Positions 12,555 through 23,816 of a DNA stretch of 64,000 nt are shown here, piece by piece. Position 1 is the first letter of the stretch; every line of letters starts with the position of its first letter. Location: NCBI GenBank assembly GCA_947179485.1, contig OX359245.1, positions 65,087,067 to 65,151,066 on the forward strand, given 5' to 3'. The position numbers and the translations under genes were made by a program. This DNA is from Allacma fusca (Eukaryota > Arthropoda > Collembola > Symphypleona > Sminthuridae). The notes under the pieces were generated by a model that saw only the letters and a program-made list of their open reading frames with translations, ran no database searches and had not been told where the DNA came from.

Positions 12555-14511
12555 ATGACACTCTCGTGTGTACACCGAAACTACAGGAAGCACATGTAAT
12601 GAAAAGAAAAAACCAGCACATATTTGGATCCCCACAAAAAATTAAGCCATATTTGACACACGTATCATTGTTAGCGTTTAAAATGACAGAACAGTTTATG
12701 ATTGTTCTTCTGTTCCCTAGCCATATACGGTATAGAACAAAATAAGTTTCTATCCAAATTATTGATTTTGTTGTTTACAATGCAAATCCCAGTAAAATAA
12801 ACGCCCCAAATTCAACCAATAGTTTATTTTCTTCTTTAAATATTTAATGCAAGAGTAATCCATCATCCAATTTTTATTCTCATACAATTGATTGTACTTT
12901 CAATGAGTCTTGTGTATCCGAACCGTGAATAAATGTCAGGGACAAAGTGTTGGTAAAATTGACATTTATTTTAACATGGACAACTGTATGTTGCTTTTTT
13001 AAGGGGTAAGTCTAAAGAAAATATCAAGGTTGTTATAACTGATACTGTCGAACAAGGTGGAATAATGGACAAAGTTGAATGTATATAAACAAAAGTAATT
13101 GTATTTTAAGAAGATGTTTTGTAATTTGTTGGATTTTTAATTACTATAATATCATGGAGTAATTAAAAAGGCTTTAATAAGGCTATTGGCTAATCTCTAT
13201 TAAATCCTCCAGGTACGCGAGTACAAATGGCAAATTGTGTATTTAAAGAAGTTCTGTAGTGTTAGATTATAACATACGATTTCGTATTTCCGAAGCAACG
13301 GTCATTATTTAAAAAATTCTATTCTATTTGAAAAGAAATATTTCGGCAATTTAATTTTAATACTAGCGGATCAAGCCACTAGACTGATTCGGTGCTGTCA
13401 TTGGGAAATTGGGATTATTCACCCACGCAGGCGGTGGCTTGATCCGTTATCTGATAACATAACCTGACGATTCTAAAAATTAAATCTCTGCTCTTCCTCT
13501 TAAAGGGTAGAAAATTCTATTGGTTTGCGATTGAGAGTACCGATTACCATAGAGGCTAACTACCCGGTTTTTTGGGCATGTAACATGCGTGTATTTTCAA
13601 TTAGCGAAGCCGAAGTTTGTTTATGCATCCCAGTATCCACATTTTGTCTAGAATATTTTAATACTAGCCCATTAAGCCATTAGCCCTTTTTCTGTGTCGT
13701 ACGTTAATGTTTATATAGATACTAGCACTGCACAGTTTAGTATTTCTGTGCCATGTGCTATGCCTCTGAACCAACTAACTATGAAGCCTTATTTCCAAGC
13801 CAGCAACAGCTGGCTGTGCAGTGCTAGTTTGATATAAAACTCTGTTAGCGTTCAAAATGGCCGGGTCATTCTATGATGGTTCTCAAGTTCCGTGTCCAAA
13901 AGGTTTAATCACAGGATTGTGATTATAACGTCTGTCGTAAATATTGATTCTGGTTTTTTAAACCAAATCCCATTATAAATAAACGCTCCAAGTTCAGTGT
14001 GTTTTCTTCCTTTATACTGTACATTTATTACCAGCGGAATACATCATTAAATTCTTGGGGCCAATCTGTGTATCATAACTTCCAATCTTACGAGACATTT
14101 GCATTCCAAGCCAATCGGAAATATTGTGAATCACGTGCTTGAATTGTGTAGAACCATTTTGATTTAATTTAATGACATGAATTTTGTTACTGACCCATGA
14201 TCTATACCTGTATGACAACTCATAATAACCCATATACTAAAGATTTTCAGAAAGTAACTCTTAGACGTTGCGAGACATTTTTGAAGTTGTCCACTTTCTA
14301 TTTAATATATAAAAATTTTTGCGGAAATTCACAATACCTTTACTAACTGCCATCATTTCAGAGTTGTGCAGAGTTTGTTAAGTTACACATAATTGCATAA
14401 CTTTTTACCGGGCTGCAAAGTTGTTCTGGGAGCGTTTCTTACTGCAGCGAAAATAAATTTAACACATACTAATTTTTGCACACAGCCAAAATTAATTCAT
14501 AGCACGTCGTT
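12555..14511. other. A2-B3 spacer with exon fragment, hairpin and partial flank duplication
   Basis: The 3' flank of A2 (12555-12850) matches that of A4. At about 12885-12922 there is an isolated piece of family exon 2 (reads IQLIVLSMSLVYP). From 13850 a second copy of A-type 3' flank appears, followed by the B-type 5' flank that also precedes B5 and B7. Between them, 12930-13850 is unique to this copy. It contains a 13-bp hairpin arm pair (13367-13379 and 13434-13446) and an inverted repeat CTAGCACTGCACAG (13721-13734 and 13814-13827). Confidence 0.55.
12885..12922 (+). pseudogene. Relic of receptor-family exon 2
   Basis: A 38-bp stretch matches the third transmembrane segment region of exon 2 in neighbouring genes. 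Both ends are lost. Remnant of a deleted family member or of an illegitimate copy event. Confidence 0.6.
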
Positions 14512-15706
14512 ATGCTTGGACCTATTGCTAGGAGATACTTTTACGCCGGATTCTGGTCCTGCAACTATCTTTGTCATGTTCCGTATCGATGGGACAGGGA
14601 AAAAAATGTTCCTGTAGCAAAGAATGATTTTGTAGGACACACTGGATGGATCATAAACATTTTCGTCATTTTAGTTTGCCTTATTTGGGGCACTCTGCGA
14701 ACATGTGAAAGCTAAGTGAAATTAGATGGTACGTTTCTTAGCACCCAATATTGGATTTCAACAGCTGTTTTAACGTCTACTCTCCTGTTACCTCTTCTGG
14801 CCCACGTTGATCAAATTCGTTGTCACGAGGATATGCTCATCATTTATAATCAGTTCATTGCATACTGCAATGGTTTCAAAGGTAATTGGTACGCAGTACG
14901 GCAGTACAGTTTACAAAAATCGTCGTTTGAATGTTGAAAGAATGATTTATTTCAAGCTATTATAAATATATTGGCACATTCGTTTGATTCACATTATTTT
15001 GATAGGGAATCATAGAAACGGAACTCCTGGACGAAGGCGTTGGTTTCAAATCGTCACCCAAGACAAAGTAGGAACGTGTCTTGCCTGCTATTGGTGGAAT
15101 TTGATTCTAATTCAATTGTTTGTGCTTTCAATATGTCTGGTTTATCCTGAAACGCCACTGTGGCCTACGTCAGTGTTCAAGTTTTCCTCCCCATGTTTTA
15201 ATGCAACTGTCAATGTTTTACAAGGAATCCTCATCACTTACGTCATGGGAACCTGGGTTTCGCTGTGTGTCATTTACTCCGTACCTTTGTTTGAAATGCA
15301 GTTTATTGTGAAAACTGTGGTACAAAATTCGGGGTAATACATTGTCTACATATGAATTTTATTTTTGAAATTTTAATTACAATTGAAAGTTTCCAAATTA
15401 CAATTAAATAGTTTATATTCTTTGCGGTTATTCAGGTTAATTTACAGTAAAAACAAGGCCCACATTGTAAGTTTCTTGAGGTGCTCGAAGGACATCCAGT
15501 TCTACCGGGAGTTGCAGGTTTTAAAACAGAATGCAATGCACTTATTTAGCCCAATCGCGTTACCGGCAGGATTCTGTCTTTTAATGTTGATCATTGTGAT
15601 GGACAATTGCATCATTATTAGACTCTCAGATATAGTTAGTGTTGCAGCGGGTGTTTCCAACATGGTGGCGGTTGTGTATATTCTAAAATTGAGTTCGTGG
15701 TGCGTG

Positions 15707-17340
15707 TAGTGCTGTAATATTGTTCGCTTTTTGTTTGTTCGTTTGTTCAGTTCTTGTTTTTTGAACAACACAAAACAAACAAAATAAGTTTTCGAAAGAA
15801 CAAAACTAGAACAAAACAAAACCGCGATATGATAAAACAAAACTATAACACACAAACCACCACGACAGCGGATAATAACCTTTTCAAACTTTTAGTTTGA
15901 AAAAGTGCCCAAAAGTAACATGACCTCAAATTGACCTGAGTGAGTCACAAATAGCAACATGACCTCAGGTTGACCTGAGTGAGTCATGAAAAGTTTCATG
16001 GCCTCAAATTCACCTCAGTGAGTTACAACAAGTTCCATGACCTCAAATTGACCTCAGTGAGTTACAACAAGTTCCATGACCTCAAATTGACCTCAGTGGG
16101 TCACAAGAAATTCCATGACCTTAATTTGACCTCAGTGGGCTGCAAGAAATTTTAATGACCTTAATTTGACCTTTGTGGGTTATTAGTGGACCAATGACCT
16201 TAATTTGACCTTTGTGGGTTATTAGTAGACCCATGACCTTAATTTGACCTTTGTGGGTTATTAGTAGACCCATGACCTTAATTTGACCTTTGTGGGTTAT
16301 TAGTAGACCCATGACCTTACATACACTTTAAGATGAATCTCAAATAGCATCATAATGACCATTGGGAGCTATTGAAGTGCACGGTTTTATTTACATGTAC
16401 ATATATCTATCATTTATGGTGTGAACCGTTGGGCTTAAGTAAAATCAACAAAATCTTTGCACTAGTTACAGATGTATAAGGCCAATCTAAAGTTATTGAA
16501 CAACGTGTAATTTAGAATGCCTACTTGAGGTCAATGGAGTAATTAATTGTTACCTTCTATGACCAAAACTTGTACTGATATTAAATGTTTGGGTACATCG
16601 GATATTGTAAACGAGAGCAATTTCTGTTGTACACCAGTAATTAGCTGGACAAATGTCACCTCCACTGCTGAAATTTGATTTTGTTTTGTTGTTTTTAATA
16701 AAATGCAGAAGGATGACTTGGTTGCTAAATTATAAACTTGATTTGATCCAAAAATGTTGAAACTAGTCGGACTGTGAGTTGACAGGAAGACAGAAATAAA
16801 AGAGACCTAAGCAATCCAAAAAAACAATACAGGTAATTAATTCAATCAAGGCGTCGGGCGAACCCAAAACGATGCGTATCGGTAGCACTAGGTAAACCCC
16901 ACCACAATCGTGTGTTGATATATTATGTCTATATACGCGGTCATTTCAGGTCTTGTGGATGCATGGAATTACATTACGACTTGCACTCCTAGAAACTATC
17001 AACAAAGTTTAATGAGTGTATTAAATAAGAGTTGTAAAGCGTATCCGCCTAAAATTAGTTAGCGAGTTTTTTGGTTTTAACGTCCTTTGCGCGCGGACCA
17101 AATTTACACCAATCAACTTCAATATGCTCTATTACTAATACACAACAATCAATTTCACAAATTTCTAACATCTTCTACATCGGTAGAACAAAACAATATG
17201 GACTGTTTTTTGAACAATCCGTATTGTTCAAAAAACAAAACAAAATAAAACTCGGTGAACAAAACAAAACTCAAATTGTTCTACTTTTGTTCATTTCCGA
17301 AGAGAACAAAACTAAACAAACCGAACAAATTACAGCACTA
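15707..17340. mobile_element. Non-autonomous hAT-like element in B3 exon 3 (1634 bp)
   Basis: A perfect 8-bp duplication GGTGCGTG (15699-15706 and 17341-17348) brackets inverted ends TAGTGCTGTAAT. The intact paralogs show the empty site (GGTGCGCG). Both subterminal regions are arrays of GAACAAAAC/GTTTTGTTC words. A 39-bp minisatellite lies at 15921-16319. I see no transposase frame. Confidence 0.92.
15921..16319. repeat. Minisatellite of about ten 39-bp units, each with a TGACCT-N5-TGACCT pair
   Basis: Ten units of 38-40 bp, plus a partial one, each open with TGACCT, a 5-nt spacer (CAAAT, later TAATT) and TGACCT. Only the third unit has lost both half-sites (TGGCCT, CACCT). The last four units are nearly identical (ending GTGGGTTATTAGTAGACCCA), so the array is still homogenising at its right end. 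The repeated open frame on the minus strand here is a by-product of the 39-bp period. Confidence 0.9.
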
Positions 17341-17555
17341 GGTGCGTGGAGGTCCAATCCTCATCAACAAACTTGCTCAGATGCTTTTGCAGCTCAAATA
17401 ATCCAGTCGTGGCGCGAAAAATGCTTAGGAGCTGTAAGCCTCTGCGTGTAAATCTTGGGTTCTATTGCGTTGTCGTGCAAGAATTGGTCTTAACAATATT
17501 GGAATCGCTGACAGTGTCTACAGTGAACATGCTTGTAATGCTGGAGAAGTATTGA

Positions 17556-18463
17556 AATAAAATAGACCAAAATGTAATATATTTTATTCCTAGATATATT
17601 TTTGAATGTCCATAGCTATAAATCAGAGCCATGCTTTGTGCTAATTGGACCCAAGAATCGATTGCATTAACTATACGATCGTACGGACATAATGGTTGTG
17701 GATGTTTTACTAGGGAGCTGATATGGTAGCCTAAAAACGTATCCAGAACCACCATCCAACATTAAAATATATACCAAGACTCGTGAAATGCTTCTACAAA
17801 CCATAACAATTTTTATCAACTTTAAGATCGGATACGACCAGGCTATAACCTCCAGAGAAAGCTTCATTAAAGGCTACTGACCGATTTGTTTGCCCAGAGA
17901 AGGCTTCGAAAAATTTACCAAGAATGGCAGTCGAAGGAAGGGCGGGTTATCAGTTGCCTTCGAATGCATTAAAGGTTTCACGGGGATGATGCCCGATGCA
18001 TAAAATACAGATAGGTCAGAATTGTGAACGTCATTAAGTATTTGTTTGAATTTTCATTCATCACATTTGATACTGTTGATTAAATTTGCTTCAATTTCGA
18101 AAATCATCCATATTTTGATACAATTTCTATAAGTTGGGCAATAAATGAAGGCTCGAAATGAAGGAGAGCTGTTTATTGATGTCCGTGGGTGACTCCTACG
18201 TGACTTGTCTCTAGCGGAAAAATTACTAACTTGTTTTCAAGATACTTACGGGGCCTCAAAGGTAAATTATAATTATTAAAGGTTTTTTGTATAACACTCC
18301 TGTACCCGTTCCCATGTACCCGGGCGTTGCTCATTCTCGTGACGCCCCAGTCCACGTCATTTGGTCAAAGTTCTGAAACTGTATGAAGACACAAGAATGA
18401 ACTGTTATTAATAATAATCTAGCCATTGATTCTTTTCTTTAAAGTCAAAATCACCCTATAAAC
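17556..18463. other. B3 3' flank, duplicated after B5 and B7
   Basis: Homologous to 26590-27190 and 32215-33140. The copy after B5 lacks an internal segment of roughly 270 bp that is present here and after B7. No gene seen. Confidence 0.6.
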
Positions 18464-19037
18464 CAAAGGTGGGCACATATCCTATATTTATGCATAAATA
18501 TACGCAGTTTTTTATGTATGTTCGCACATTTTCCGAATATTTGTATGCCATATATGTAGGCTGCAAGTTTCTACTAAACAAAAATGTATGGTATATGTAT
18601 GCTGTGAATACTGTGTGTACGAGTATGTATATATGTATAAAAGGCCGGGAGATTTAGGTATGTATGCACCGTTTATGTTCAGCGAGCTCCATCTGTATTT
18701 TCTTGGCACGGTCTCTGCCTATTGGTGTATTCTCATTTGTTGTTTCCTGCTGCAATGCAAACGATTTCTAGACGTTTTGACTGAAACCTACGAGACCAAA
18801 AATTAATGTTTTTAAACTTAACTATAATAAGTTGTATTTAGTTTCTATATAGGTTCATAACGTTCAACATATACTTTTATAGGTACGTGTACATATATTT
18901 ATGCATAAATTTATTTATATGCTGCATATATGTATGATTAAATTTCTGGAAAAATTTATGTATGCAAAATGTATGCTCTTTGAAAACTATAAAATGTATG
19001 TATGATTTAGGATAGGCAATTTGTTTGCCCAGCTTTG
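18464..19037. mobile_element. Non-autonomous hAT-like element, TATGTATG words (574 bp)
   Basis: Inverted ends CAAAGGTGGGCA and, read inward from the right, CAAAGCTGGGCA. The 8-bp target duplication is CTATAAAC/CTATTAAC with one mismatch (18456-18463, 19038-19045). The homologous flanks near 27190 and 33140 show the empty site. The body is dominated by TATGTATG, GCATATA and TTATGCATAAA words. Confidence 0.85.
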
Positions 19038-19045
19038 CTATTAAC

Positions 19046-19930
19046 ATACATGTTGACATTAAACCAGTAGTGTGTGTCAGTACTCTCCACAAATATTTAA
19101 TGCCAGATAATCAATAAGCCTGCTAATCCCAACGTTTTGACTGCCAATCTGTACATATTATATTCTTCCCTTACTTATTTTTAAACAAGAAGAAATATTC
19201 TATGATGGCTCACGTTCCTATTGCAATTATGTGGAACCATTTTGAATAAGTTCGACATGAAGTTTGGGTTGACTGTTCTCATGTAAACCTCCATGATAAC
19301 TGATGATGATCAATCTACTCAAGAATATTCCAAAAACAATGTCAATAAATGTTGGAAAACATTGACCAACGTTTTGCCCTTTTCCAATTAACTGCATTAT
19401 TTGCTAAAAATCCCATTGCCTTTCCCACAGTAATAATTCCATAGGAGTGCTTTTATATTGGCTTCCGTAGTACGGTGCATAGTCGATTTTCCACTATAAC
19501 TTCAGTGGAGTGAAATCCTACGGAGATTTAACTATTGGGTTATTGGGAATCCAATCATATAGGTCATTATTTTTTAGCCTAGTACAACAAAACGTTAGCA
19601 TTGATTGTGCACTGGTCAGAGGACGTAAGTTTTAGTTTTATTGGATACTTCGGAATTTATTTCTACAAACATTTTGGGCCACTACTGTACACGTTTCATC
19701 AAATTCAACAAATGCTTCAATTTTTCCACTAATTGTAAATTCCACTCAATTTTAATAATATTAAACAGACTGTTTTCCACAATAGGCTTATTTCTGGTGA
19801 TCACAAACTACTGATACTTTAAGACCATAAGACTGATTAGCTGCATACACTGGTGCTTCATAGAAAATAAAATTAATATTTTCACAATTTCAATTTATTC
19901 CTGCTCGAAATAATTCAATGTTGTTTGAGA
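19046..19930. other. Orphan upstream flank of a lost C-type gene
   Basis: Homologous to 27195-28220 (before C6) and 33140-34130 (before C8), with the same order of landmarks. At about 19930 the homology ends and the A-type upstream flank begins, so the C gene body of the first block has been deleted or was never included. Confidence 0.7.
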
Positions 19931-21690
19931 TGTTTAGGGCCAGGGTAACAATTATTTTAATAATCCACCCCTGATTTATACTTGCCATTACTCTTATGGG
20001 GCTTATGGGCTTATGGGGCTTTCTTCCTTTTACATTTTATATTATTAATTTTGATAAAACATGGGATTTCCAAGTATCAGTATCACTTTAAAATGTGAAG
20101 ACTACAACTTATAGAAATGCATAAAATTTTATCTAGGACGCAACTCAAATCTCATTAAAATTAATTAAGTAAACTTAAGTTGTAGATAGCCCAAAGATGA
20201 ACATAGTTGTTGTTCGAAAGCTTTCTATTTGTAATAAAAAATGGACTCCACTGATACCAATTTAAATGTGAAAAAAATGTGAGCATTAAAATTAGTTGTT
20301 TTGATGGTTAATTTAATATGTGGTCTTGGCTCAACCAATGTAAGTCAATTAATTATTGTGAATTGGTTTTCTATAAAATCGAATCATATCGAATAACTTC
20401 AATGAGTTACAGTTGCCTTTTTAAGCAATAGAGAATGTACTTAATTAAGATTCATTTACCTCCCTACAATTGTGTAAAACCGTTTTGAATTAATTTGGAA
20501 TGAATTTTTCTATTCCCATTCTATTAGAAAAGTATACCTTGTTTAAAATTCCCGACTTTAAAATTATATGTCATGAAATAATATTCAATTTTGGTGTATA
20601 AACATTATTACCCATTTTGGTATATGGCTCATTGATCTTATTTTATTTTATATTAATTGCTCAGTGGTATAAATACACATGTAGACATACATAAGTACAA
20701 AACCCTACTGCAGTTTTCATGAGCGAAGATACATATATTATGAAACAACTATGAAGGTCGCGAGCTTGTACTGACCACAGTTGCTAAACAACTGCACTTA
20801 ATGTTAGAAAAAGTTTATCGACACATCATTTTGACCCTGCAGAGATACTTAAAATATTCGAATTTAAAAAAATGTAAATTAAATAAAATTTTTATCAAGT
20901 TTTGATAAACGTTCAATATTTTCGGAAACAATTTTAAACTTTTCTAGGAAAACCTCCGGATGTTGCAGATGTATAAGGGTCTTCACTTTTCAAAGGTTTT
21001 CAATATTTGAAATTAAATTCTTTTGAAGAACTGACGTGATTCTTGATTTCAGAACTGTTTTATTTTCAACTCAGTTTTAATCTCACAATCAGCCAAACTC
21101 ACTTCCTGACTCACTGTGAATGCATATATTTGTACAAAATACCTGACTTTGTCGCTATAAAGCTCCTACGTTGTTTCACATAGCGTGACGATATCCCAAG
21201 AGAATTTAAAGATATGCATATTTCTTAGGCCAGGGCCAGAATTTCAAAAGGTGAGTATTCCATTCAATAATATATGAATGTTGGTCGTATTGTTAGTAAC
21301 ATTTGAATAGACATCACTAACTTCTGAAAACCATTACGCTCACTGTGAGGTTGTATTACAGTATCTACATGTACTGTATGTTTACATTACAGTGAACGTT
21401 CTATATAATGTGTTTCCAAGGGACGAAAAATATCTACCGAAATCGCTGTCATTGTATACAACTGTCATTTAGAGTGTATGTAATCCAATGAAAACTTGAG
21501 TGTCTTTAGTTAGTTCCTTTATAAACTTTTGGGTAAATCCCAAGAAGAAACCCCTACAGGGCAAATTCACTGTATTTAAGGTCAATGATATTAAAGAAAA
21601 GTTCAAATTATTCAATTCATACTCAATACATCAATTGCTTAAATTTCTTTTTTTATTCTTACAGTGTTACTTTATACTTGGCCAGTCATA
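19931..21690. other. Upstream flank of A4
   Basis: Homologous to 7560-7932 joined to 9712-10785 before A2, and it lacks the 1779-bp Tigger-like insertion. It ends in a pyrimidine tract and TTCTTACAG just before A4. No gene seen. Confidence 0.6.
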
Positions 21691-23490
21691 ATGCTCAAAG
21701 CTATTTCCAGGAAATACTTCTACGCTGGATTCTGGGCCTGTAATTACTTTCGTCATGTTCCTTATCGATGGGACATAGAGAGAAATTTACCCGTAACAAA
21801 AAATGATTTTGCAGGATTCATCGGATGGATCATAAACATTTTGATTAATTTGATTTCCTTAATTTGGGGCACAGTGCGAATATTTCAAAACTACTCGAAC
21901 TTAGATGGTTCCTTTCTGAGCACCCAGCATTGCATTATGACAGCTATTTTGACGCTTAGTCTTTTGGTGCCTCTTATGTTTCAAATTGATCAAATTCGCT
22001 GTCATGAGGATATGCTTATCATTTATAATCAGTTCATTGCGTACTGCGACGGAATGAAAGGTAATACAATAATTATATTAATACAAAAATTTGTCCCGTA
22101 ACTAACGTTTTCAATTCTAAATGAACTTACGTATTTTCGTGTGTCATGTAAATGTTAAGTCTTAGTTTTTAATTGTTATGCCAAATCAAAAAATTTCATA
22201 GAAAAAGGTTCTCAGCGGATCGGATACACCCGAACGGGTATGGATCGAAAAACAAATTGGAAAAATCTTTGATTGAATTAAAAACTAAGCCAAACTCTAG
22301 AAGCAATTTTAATTTCTGAAATTTACCCGGTGAGTCAATTGATCATTTATCCGCTAGTAAGATCGAGTAGCTATTTTTGTTCATGACGAATTCGGATAGG
22401 ATAAATATGTCATCCACAGATAAGATTCGGATAAGGTAATTTTTAATCCTATGGAAACCGATAGGATCGGATGCGTTTTAGTTTTATCGGCAAAATTTCG
22501 GATCCGATTGGATTCGGATACGATGTGTGATTTCGCCGATCCGTTTACAACACAAGGCAATCAAATTATTATAAATTATTTTAATAGGAAATGCTGCAAG
22601 CAATTCTTACAAACGAAGATTTAAAATCCTCACTGAAGATAGTGCAGGAGTATACTTGGCCTGTATTTGGTGGAATTGGGTACTAATTCAATTAATTGTC
22701 CTTTCAATGAGTCTGATTTATCCTGACATCCCACTGTGGCCAACATCAGTGTTCAAGTTTTCATCCCCATATTTTAATGCAACTGCCAAAATGTTACAAG
22801 GAATTGTCATCACTTACGTTATGGGAACCTGGGTCTCGCTGTGTGCCATGTACTCTATGCCATTGTTTGAAATGCTGTTTATTGTCAAAGCTATCATGCT
22901 AGAGTCGGGGTAACTTTTAATTACAAACAATAAAAATTGAAATTTCTTTTACAATTTAAACAAATAATTTATTTACTTTTCATTACATTAGGTTCATTTG
23001 CAGTAAGACCGCAGCTCGGAAAGTCAGTTCTGTGAGGTGTTCGAAGGACATCCAGTTCTACAGGGAGCTTCAAGTTTTAACACTGAATGCAATGCACTTA
23101 TTCAGCCCAATTGTGATACCGGCAGTGTTCTGCAGTTTGATTTTCTCGGTTGTAATTAACAATTGCATGTTTGTTAGAACCTCAGGGATATTTTGTGTCG
23201 GGGGAGGTGCAGTTAGTGCGACAGCAATTGTCTACATTTTAAAGCTGTGTTTTTGGTGTGCGGAGGTCCAGTCCTTATCTTCAAACTTGCTCAGATGCTT
23301 TTGCAGCTCAAAAAATCCATTTGTGGTGCAAAAAATGCTAAGATCCTACAGACCTCTGCATGTCACTCTTGGATTGTTTTACTTTGTCGATAAGGATATG
23401 GTGCTAACGATACTGAAAACGCTGACAGAGTCAACAGTAAACATGTTGGTCACATTCAATAGCATCCTGCCAGGGGTCGGATTTTTGTAG
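21691..23490 (+). CDS. A4: seven-transmembrane gustatory-receptor-like protein with MITE-derived C-terminus
   Basis: Exons 21691-22060, 22588-22909 and 22992-23490 give 396 residues without internal stops. It is a close paralog of A2, with HVPYRWD, QIRCHEDMLIIYNQF, KFKILTED and SKDIQFYREL. The A2 product ends NNILV. Here a CAGGGGTCGG element has inserted within the last codons, so the frame ends NSILPGVGFL, with the stop at 23488-23490 supplied by the element. The rest of the gene is intact, so the protein gains only a few residues, but the 3' UTR is displaced by 338 bp. Intron 1 carries the same word-rich insert as A2. Confidence 0.85.
22208..22560. repeat. GGAT/CGGAT word-rich insert in intron 1 of A4
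   Basis: Counterpart of the insert in A2 intron 1, with the same GGATCCG, TTCGGATA and GATCGGAT words and the same place in the intron. Shared ancestry with A2 shows it was present before the A-B-C block duplicated. Confidence 0.5.
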
Positions 23491-23808
23491 GAAGACGGGA
23501 AGATTCTTCCCAGGGAAACAATATTTCTGGCAGGGAAAATCTCAAAGGGAAGGGATTTATTTTTTTCGAACAGGGATTTTAAAAATCGTTGACCTTTTTT
23601 GGCAGGGATTTTCAAATTTGTTGACGTATTTCAGGGAAATTTGTTAAGCAAACAGGGATTTTTGGCTTGATTGGCCTTATTTCGCAGGGATTTCACGTCT
23701 TGTAAGGGATTAATTTTGCCAACAGGGATTTTTGAAATCGTTGAGGACCTACCAGCTGGGAAATTCAAAAATGATCTTCCAGGGAGATTTACCAAAATCC
23801 GACCCCTG
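23471..23808. mobile_element. CAGGGGTCGG hAT-like MITE at the stop codon of A4 (338 bp)
   Basis: Perfect inverted ends CAGGGGTCGGATTTT (right end GGATTTTGGT-type after the first ten bases), flanked by CATCCTGC and CATCCTGG, an 8-bp duplication with one mismatch. The body repeats CAGGGATTTT words. A second copy lies at 36383-36778. Confidence 0.88.
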
Positions 23809-23816
23809 CATCCTGG

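Larger units (their letters stand above)
14512..17555 (+). pseudogene. B3: receptor-like family gene, nonsense codon plus hAT insertion
   Basis: Exons 14512-14881, 15006-15333 and 15436-15706, with exon 3 resuming at 17349-17555, would give 391 codons plus stop, exactly as in B7. Two lesions are visible. A TAA at 14713-14715 replaces the Tyr codon of the CQSY motif. A 1634-bp hAT-like element sits in exon 3 after the SSWC motif. AATAAA follows the stop codon directly (17556). It is the B member of the first A-B-C block. All splice sites remain consensus, so inactivation looks fairly young. Confidence 0.9.

Noticed and set aside
16121-16312. Minus-strand frame with repeated MGLLITHKGQIKV
   Set aside because: Produced by the 39-bp period (a multiple of three) of the minisatellite, not a repeat protein.
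15921-16319. CRISPR-like array
   Set aside because: Units are contiguous and drift along their whole length with no unique spacers; this is a eukaryotic minisatellite in a transposon.
18588-18806. Tyr/Val-rich small frame
   Set aside because: Generated by TATGTATG words of the hAT-like element at 18464-19037.
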